A stretch of DNA of 64,000 nt. Source: DATLGB01 sp964242305 (GTDB lineage Bacteria; Actinomycetota; Thermoleophilia; Solirubrobacterales; Solirubrobacteraceae). Below the pieces are notes generated by a model that searched no databases, was not told the DNA's origin, and was given only the letters and a program-made list of their open reading frames with translations. The position numbers were made by a program, and so were the translations under genes. This document shows, in pieces, positions 59,905 to 64,000 of this stretch. The DNA lies in assembly GCA_964242305.1 (NCBI GenBank), contig CAXTBB010000024.1, positions 1 through 64,000 of the forward strand. The letters run 5' to 3'. Numbering within the stretch: position 1 is the stretch's first letter; each line of letters begins with the position of its first letter.

Positions 59905-61040
59905 TCGAGCTCACCAACGAGCAGCAGGACTTCGTCGCCGCCGTCCGCGACTTCTGCCAGCGCGAGTGCGGGACCCGCGAGCAGCGCGACAAGCTCACCG
60001 GAGGAGGCCGCCACCCGCACAACCAGGACGTCTACCAGCAGATGGCCGAGCTGGGCTGGCTCGGCGTCGCCACGCCCGAGCAGTACGGCGGGGCCGGGGG
60101 CGGGCTGGTCGACATGTGCCTCTTCCTGGAGGAGACCACGCGCGGGCTGGCGCCCATCGGCGGCTTTGGCGTCACCGAGATCGTGGGCGGCGCCTACGAG
60201 CGCTTCGGCACCGACGAGCAGAAGCAGGCGATGCTCGAGGGGATCGTCGGCGGCAACGTCGAGGCGATCGCGATGTCTGAGCCCGAGGCGGGCTCCGACG
60301 TCGGCAACCTCAAGTGCAAGGCCGTCCGCGAGAACGGCTCCTACGTCCTCAACGGCCAGAAGACGTGGATCTCCGAGGCGCACCTGGCCGAGCACATCCT
60401 TGTCGTCTGCCGCACGGACACCTCGGGCTCCAAGCACGAGGGCATGTCCATGATCAGCGTCCCGCGCGAGGCCGACGGCGTCGAGATCCGGCCGATCGAG
60501 ACCATGGGCGGGGAGATCGTCAACGACGTCTTCCTGACCGACTGCGAGGTCCCCGCGGAGAACCTGCTCGGCACGGAGAACCAGGGCTGGCTGCAGCTGA
60601 TGGCGGGCCTCAACGTCGAGCGCCTGATCCTCGCCGCGATCATGCTCGGCGCCGCCGAGCGCACCTTCGACGACCTGCTCGGCTATCTCAAGGAGCGCAA
60701 CCAGTTCGGCCGGCCGATCGGCTCCTTCCAGGCGCTCAAGCATCGCGTCGCCGACCTCGCCACGGAGATCGAGTGCTGCCGGCTGCTCACCTACGACGTC
60801 GCCGCCAACGTCGACAAGGACCCGTCGAAGATGTTCCCGCGCGAGGCGTCGATGGCCAAGCTCAAGTGCACCGAGATCGCCAAGAAGGTCTCGCTGGAGG
60901 GCATGCAGATGATGGGCGGCTACGGCTACGCGACCGAGTACGACATGGAGGGCCACGTGCGCCGCGCGCTCGTGTCGACTATCTACGGCGGCACGAGCGA
61001 GATCCAGCGGGAGATCATCGCCAAGACCTACGGTCTTTAG
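59901..61040 (+). CDS. Acyl-CoA dehydrogenase
   Basis: A complete 379-residue acyl-CoA dehydrogenase: GWLGVATPEQYGGAGGGLVD, IAMSEPEAGSDVGNLKCKAV, NGQKTWISEAHLAEHILVVC, EIVNDVFLTDCEVPAENLLG, RNQFGRPIGSFQALKHRVAD and GGYGYATEYDMEGHVRRALV, with the C-terminal IYGGTSEIQREIIAKTYGL. The catalytic Glu region falls in DMEGHVRR. TGGAGGA lies upstream of ATG 59901. Paired with the preceding TetR. Confidence 0.94.
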   Translation: MIELTNEQQDFVAAVRDFCQRECGTREQRDKLTGGGRHPHNQDVYQQMAELGWLGVATPEQYGGAGGGLVDMCLFLEETTRGLAPIGGFGVTEIVGGAYERFGTDEQKQAMLEGIVGGNVEAIAMSEPEAGSDVGNLKCKAVRENGSYVLNGQKTWISEAHLAEHILVVCRTDTSGSKHEGMSMISVPREADGVEIRPIETMGGEIVNDVFLTDCEVPAENLLGTENQGWLQLMAGLNVERLILAAIMLGAAERTFDDLLGYLKERNQFGRPIGSFQALKHRVADLATEIECCRLLTYDVAANVDKDPSKMFPREASMAKLKCTEIAKKVSLEGMQMMGGYGYATEYDMEGHVRRALVSTIYGGTSEIQREIIAKTYGL

Positions 61041-61101
61041 CGCTTGTCAGCGTTCTGACATAGGGGACATCCGATCGGGCGGGCGGCCGGGAAAGGCGGT
61101 C

Positions 61102-61764
61102 ATGACCGAAGACGACACAGCGTCACGGAAGCGCTTCCTCAGCGCCGGCGCGGCCGGTGGGCTGGCGGTGGTGCTCGCCGCGTGCGGGGCCAAGAAGGAG
61201 ACGTCGAGCTCGACGACCGACGGCGGGGGGTCCCCCACGCCGGAGGCGTCGATGACCGGCGATCTCGCGATCCTCAACTACGCGCTCACGCTCGAGTTCC
61301 TGGAGGCGGACTTCTACGACCAGGTCAACAACAGCGGGCTGGCCAAGGGCAACACCGCCGAGCTGACCAAGTCGATCGGTCAGACCGAGCAGGACCACGT
61401 CGACGCGCTCACGAAGACGATCACCTCCCTGGGCGGCACGCCGGTGACGGCGCCCAAGACCAAGTTCGAGCCGGTCCTCGCGAAGGGCCTCGACTTCGTG
61501 CTGGAGACCGCCGCGACCGTCGAGAACCTCGGTGCCGCCGCCTACCTCGGCCAGGCGCCAAAGCTCAAGAGCAAGGAGCTGCTCTCCGCCGCGCTGTCCA
61601 TCCACTCCGTGGAGGCGCGCCACGCCGCCGGGCTGAACATGCTCATCGGCCGCGGCTTCACCGGCAAGACTGCGCTGGAGGGCTCGATCCCCGACGGCGC
61701 CTTCGCCGCGCCGATGGACATGGCCGACGTCCTTGCCGCCGTCAAGCCCTACCTGGCGGGATGA
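61102..61764 (+). CDS. Ferritin-like exported lipoprotein
   Basis: A 220-residue protein. The N-terminus SRKRFLSAGAAGGLAVVLAACG is a twin-basic, Tat-like lipoprotein signal with Cys at the cleavage site. The mature part is a ferritin-like four-helix domain: ILNYALTLEFLEADFYDQVN, EQDHVDALTKTITSLGG, TVENLGAAAYLGQA and HSVEARHAAGLNML, with Glu/His metal-ligand positions. It resembles dessication-related/DUF4439-type ferritin-like proteins. Coupled (ATGA) to a second, related gene. Confidence 0.88.
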   Translation: MTEDDTASRKRFLSAGAAGGLAVVLAACGAKKETSSSTTDGGGSPTPEASMTGDLAILNYALTLEFLEADFYDQVNNSGLAKGNTAELTKSIGQTEQDHVDALTKTITSLGGTPVTAPKTKFEPVLAKGLDFVLETAATVENLGAAAYLGQAPKLKSKELLSAALSIHSVEARHAAGLNMLIGRGFTGKTALEGSIPDGAFAAPMDMADVLAAVKPYLAG

Positions 61765-62360
61765 CCATGTTCGAGATCCAGCCCATGAACCGCTCCGCCT
61801 TCCTCGTGCGGAGCACCCTCGCCGTCGGCGCCGCCTACGGGGCGTCGGCCGTCTCCCCGTTCGTCGGGAGCGCGCTCGCCCAGTCCGGCGACGTCGACAT
61901 CCTCAACTTCGCGCTCACGCTCGAGCACCTCGAGGCGGCGTTCTACACGGAGGGCGTGAAGTCGGCGGGCCTGTCGGCCGACACCCTCAAGCTCGCCCGC
62001 GAGCTGCGCGACAACGAGACCGACCACGTGGACGCGCTGACCAAGGCGATCTCGTCCGCGGGCGGCAACCCGGTCGCCGCGCCGGGCGTGGACTTCGGGG
62101 ACGCCACGAAGAGCGAGACGGCGTTCCTCAAGCTCGCCCAGACCTTCGAGGACACCGGGGTGAGCGCCTACAACGGCGCCGCCCCGTCCATCTCGTCGCC
62201 CGAGATCCTCGCCGCGGCGGGCTCGATCGTGCAGATCGAGGCGCGCCACGCGGCGCTGATCCGGCTGGCCAACTCGGTGACGCCGGCCCCCGACGCCTTC
62301 GACCGGGCGCTCGACAAGGACGCGGTCCTCAAGGCCGTGATGCCCTTCATCAAGGGCTAG
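61761..62360 (+). CDS. Ferritin-like exported protein, paralogue of the preceding gene
   Basis: A 199-residue ferritin-like protein: ILNFALTLEHLEAAFYTEGV, RDNETDHVDALTKAISSAGG, FEDTGVSAYNGAAPSI and VQIEARHAALIRLANSV. The signal MNRSAFLVRSTLAVGAAYGA has no lipobox Cys, so this copy is released or Sec/Tat exported while its neighbour is lipid-anchored. Start ATG 61761 overlaps the previous stop. The two may form a membrane-tethered plus soluble pair. Confidence 0.88.
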   Translation: MTMFEIQPMNRSAFLVRSTLAVGAAYGASAVSPFVGSALAQSGDVDILNFALTLEHLEAAFYTEGVKSAGLSADTLKLARELRDNETDHVDALTKAISSAGGNPVAAPGVDFGDATKSETAFLKLAQTFEDTGVSAYNGAAPSISSPEILAAAGSIVQIEARHAALIRLANSVTPAPDAFDRALDKDAVLKAVMPFIKG

Positions 62361-62428
62361 GCGGGGGCGGCCACGTGTCGTAGAGGGACGCTGTCAACGT
62401 CAAGCGGGGCCCTGCCGATGCGGACCAC

Positions 62429-63778
62429 ATGCTGGTCCCTCGACATACCCCCATTGTGATCGCTGCGGCCGCGCTGTCGTTGGGCGTGCCGTCCCTCGCC
62501 CGCGCCGCGACGACGACGGTGGACTGCCCGGACGGCTGGGTGACGGAAGTTCCGTCGAGCTGCACCGTGGTCGGCCACCTCGGCGCCGAGACGTTCCGCT
62601 TCAACACGATCACCGTCGACGATGAGCCGGCCTACACGACGGCGGCGAACCCGGCGACGGTGGCGATCACGCGGGAGGGCCGCCACCTGGTGACGGCGAC
62701 GACGGAGGCCGACGAGCCGATCCCGACCCGGCCGACGGCGGGGCGCTCCGCGAGCACTCCGGCCTCGGACACCCTCGACGTCGACACGACCCCGCCGTCG
62801 GGAACCGCGCCGTCGGGCACCTCGAGCTCGTGCGCTCTGACCTTCCAGGGCGTCGCCGACACCCTCTCGGGCGTCGACGCGCAGAGCCTGGCGGGCGAGT
62901 ATCGGCGCGACGGTGGGCAGTGGGCGCCGCTCGCCAGCGGAGCATTCGACGCGGCGGACGGCGACTACGACGCCACGATCCCGGCGGGCGCCTGCGCGGC
63001 AGGGCTCGTGGAACTGCGGCTGGCCGTCAGCGACGTCGCAGGAAACCAGGGGGTGCTGACGGGGAGTCGGACGATCCCGGCTCCCCCGGTGGTGGCCACG
63101 CTCGCGCCACCGGCTGCGCCCGCGCCACCGGGCGGTGACGCGCCACCGGCCGCGACCCCGCTCGACGAGCTGCCGGCCCCGCAGGCCCAGCTCGCCTGCA
63201 CGAAGCGCAGGCTCCAGCTCGTCGACGTCCACGGCCTGGCCAACGCCACGCAGCTCAAGGGCGTGGCGGACATCACGCTGGCGGGCCGCACGGTGGCGAT
63301 CGTGAGCACGTGGAACGGCCGCAAGGTGGCAAGGTCGACGGTGTCGAAGCGCGGCGAGTTCTCGGCGACGGCGCCGTTGCCGCCGAAGGGACTGCGCCGC
63401 AGCAACCGCGCGCGCTTCGTGGCCATGATCGCGGGCCGACGGTCGCTGCCGTTGAAGTTCTACCGGCGGATGGTGACGACGCGCCTGGACGCCCACGCCG
63501 GCCGCGTGGTGTTCAGCGGCCGGGTCCTCGGGCCGCTCGCGCGCTCGGCGCCCAAGCGCCGCGTCGAGCTGCGCCAGCAAATCGACTGCCGTGGGGCGAC
63601 GCGGGTCATCGCGTCGACGATGCCCGACAGGGCGGGCCGGTTTCGGTTCGACGTGAAGGCTCCGAGCGGTCGATCGGCGACGTACCGCGCCGTGACCAAC
63701 GTGCAGCTGACAGGGACGCGGAAGGCCATCCTCAACCCGACGTTCACGCTGCCGCGCGCCGTTGACCTGACCTCCTGA
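62429..63778 (+). CDS. Exported beta-rich surface protein, function unknown
   Basis: A 449-residue protein with signal HTPIVIAAAALSLGVPSLARA. Residues 22-210 look like Ig/bacterial beta domains with paired Cys (VDCPDGWVTEVPSSCTVVG, SSSCALTFQGVADTLSGVDA). A Pro/Ala-rich linker follows, then a Lys/Arg-rich C-terminal beta domain with two Cys (LACTKRRLQLVDVHGLANAT, VELRQQIDCRGATRVI). The tail style matches the M28 peptidase at 44292. No catalytic motif was seen. Confidence 0.75.
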   Translation: MLVPRHTPIVIAAAALSLGVPSLARAATTTVDCPDGWVTEVPSSCTVVGHLGAETFRFNTITVDDEPAYTTAANPATVAITREGRHLVTATTEADEPIPTRPTAGRSASTPASDTLDVDTTPPSGTAPSGTSSSCALTFQGVADTLSGVDAQSLAGEYRRDGGQWAPLASGAFDAADGDYDATIPAGACAAGLVELRLAVSDVAGNQGVLTGSRTIPAPPVVATLAPPAAPAPPGGDAPPAATPLDELPAPQAQLACTKRRLQLVDVHGLANATQLKGVADITLAGRTVAIVSTWNGRKVARSTVSKRGEFSATAPLPPKGLRRSNRARFVAMIAGRRSLPLKFYRRMVTTRLDAHAGRVVFSGRVLGPLARSAPKRRVELRQQIDCRGATRVIASTMPDRAGRFRFDVKAPSGRSATYRAVTNVQLTGTRKAILNPTFTLPRAVDLTS

Positions 63779-63784
63779 GTTCAT

Positions 63785-64000
63785 CAAGGGGTAGGCGCCT
63801 CGTAGCGCCACAGCGCGGGCAGCGCGGCGGCCGTCGCCGCGCAGCCCGCGACGCACGCGACGCCGCCGGCAACGATGGCGGTGCGCACGCTGGTGAGGCC
63901 GGCGAGCGCGCCGGACTCGAGGTCGCCGAGGCCGGGCCCGGCGCCCCAGGAGACCATCTCGATCCCGGCCAGCCGGCCGCGCAGGTGGTCGGGGATGGTC
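63785..64000 (-). CDS. MFS transporter, C-terminal 71 codons only (cut by window edge)
   Basis: The frame enters from the right edge and stops at TGA 63785. It encodes TIPDHLRGRLAGIEMVSWGA, GDLESGALAGLTSVRTAIVA and a final membrane helix, the typical end of an EntS/MFS_3-type exporter (the RGRL..I..M...GAGPGLGDLESG..A..S.R.A...GG pattern). The 5' part lies outside the window. Confidence 0.82.

Noticed and set aside
62345..63798. Near-identical 19-bp strings at 62345-62363 and 63780-63798 (TTCATCAAGGG-TAGGCG)
   Set aside because: One encodes the end of a ferritin-like protein and the other lies after a different gene; two mismatches, no larger repeat around either copy. Could be chance or a trace of duplication.

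Overview
The window is very GC-rich, gene-dense bacterial chromosome (by eye about 70% GC or more) and reads as a high-GC actinobacterium. The best guess is class Thermoleophilia (Solirubrobacter/Conexibacter/Patulibacter-like). Pointers are luciferase-like (LLM) and deazaflavin-type (Ddn) oxidoreductases, many acyl-CoA enzymes, a DUF4333 lipoprotein, exported proteins with Lys/Arg/Thr-rich beta tails, mostly ATG/GTG starts with ATGA/GTGA stop-start overlaps, and numerous leaderless-type starts. The lineage is inference. I saw no rRNA, tRNA, CRISPR array, insertion sequence or prophage.

Layout. 0-3.2 kb: a partial acyl-CoA dehydrogenase divergent from an APH-fold kinase, then an LLM oxidoreductase. 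3.0-8.1 kb: a YczE-type membrane protein, a Fur-family regulator fused to an O6-alkylguanine methyltransferase domain, a manganese catalase, a MocR regulator, a GFA-domain protein and an uncharacterised protein. 8.2-12.3 kb: a minus-strand operon of FAD/GcvT dehydrogenase, ChrA and LLM. 12.5-18.8 kb: potassium region with Kup, a choline-kinase-like protein, the KdpD N-terminal half, a 31-codon remnant of a KdpE-like regulator and the KdpD-like histidine kinase half, next to a decayed MFS exporter and another gene stump. 18.8-29.2 kb: nitrogen/amine metabolism with a glutamine-synthetase-like ligase, Ddn protein, thioesterase, broken VapC, molybdopterin oxidoreductase, TetR, and an operon of permease, aldehyde dehydrogenase, SDR, DUF4334 protein and an AlaDH/PNT-family enzyme. 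29.2-36.5 kb: alcohol dehydrogenase divergent from a class III CoA-transferase, a GNAT-cupin fusion, SDR/LysR pair, and an exported penicillin-acylase-family enzyme. 36.6-44.3 kb: beta-oxidation pair (thiolase, FadB-like) followed by a PHA-synthase-like gene and two alpha/beta hydrolases. 44.3-59.3 kb: exported M28 peptidase, SDR, hydrolase, enoyl-CoA hydratase, two GNAT-like paralogues flanking a beta-helix surface protein, TIGR03032 protein, GAF-GGDEF protein, small exported protein, GT39-like membrane protein, and an operon of DUF4333 lipoprotein, hydrolase and phosphotriesterase-like enzyme. 59.3-64 kb: TetR and acyl-CoA dehydrogenase, two ferritin-like exported proteins, a large exported protein and the end of an MFS transporter.

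Two signals stand out. First, a Fur-family DNA-binding/metal-sensing domain is fused to an Ogt/MGMT domain and lies next to a manganese catalase whose upstream DNA carries 12-bp-spaced TAAG/CTTA half-sites; this suggests one protein coupling metal/oxidant sensing to alkylation-damage chemistry. Second, about twenty genes have TANNNT only 6-10 nt before the start codon, the arrangement expected of leaderless mRNAs. That pattern corrects several starts, exposes two divergent gene pairs sharing the central TA of one 10-bp ANNNTANNNT element, and points to genes whose apparent start codon is ATC, ATT or another non-standard triplet.
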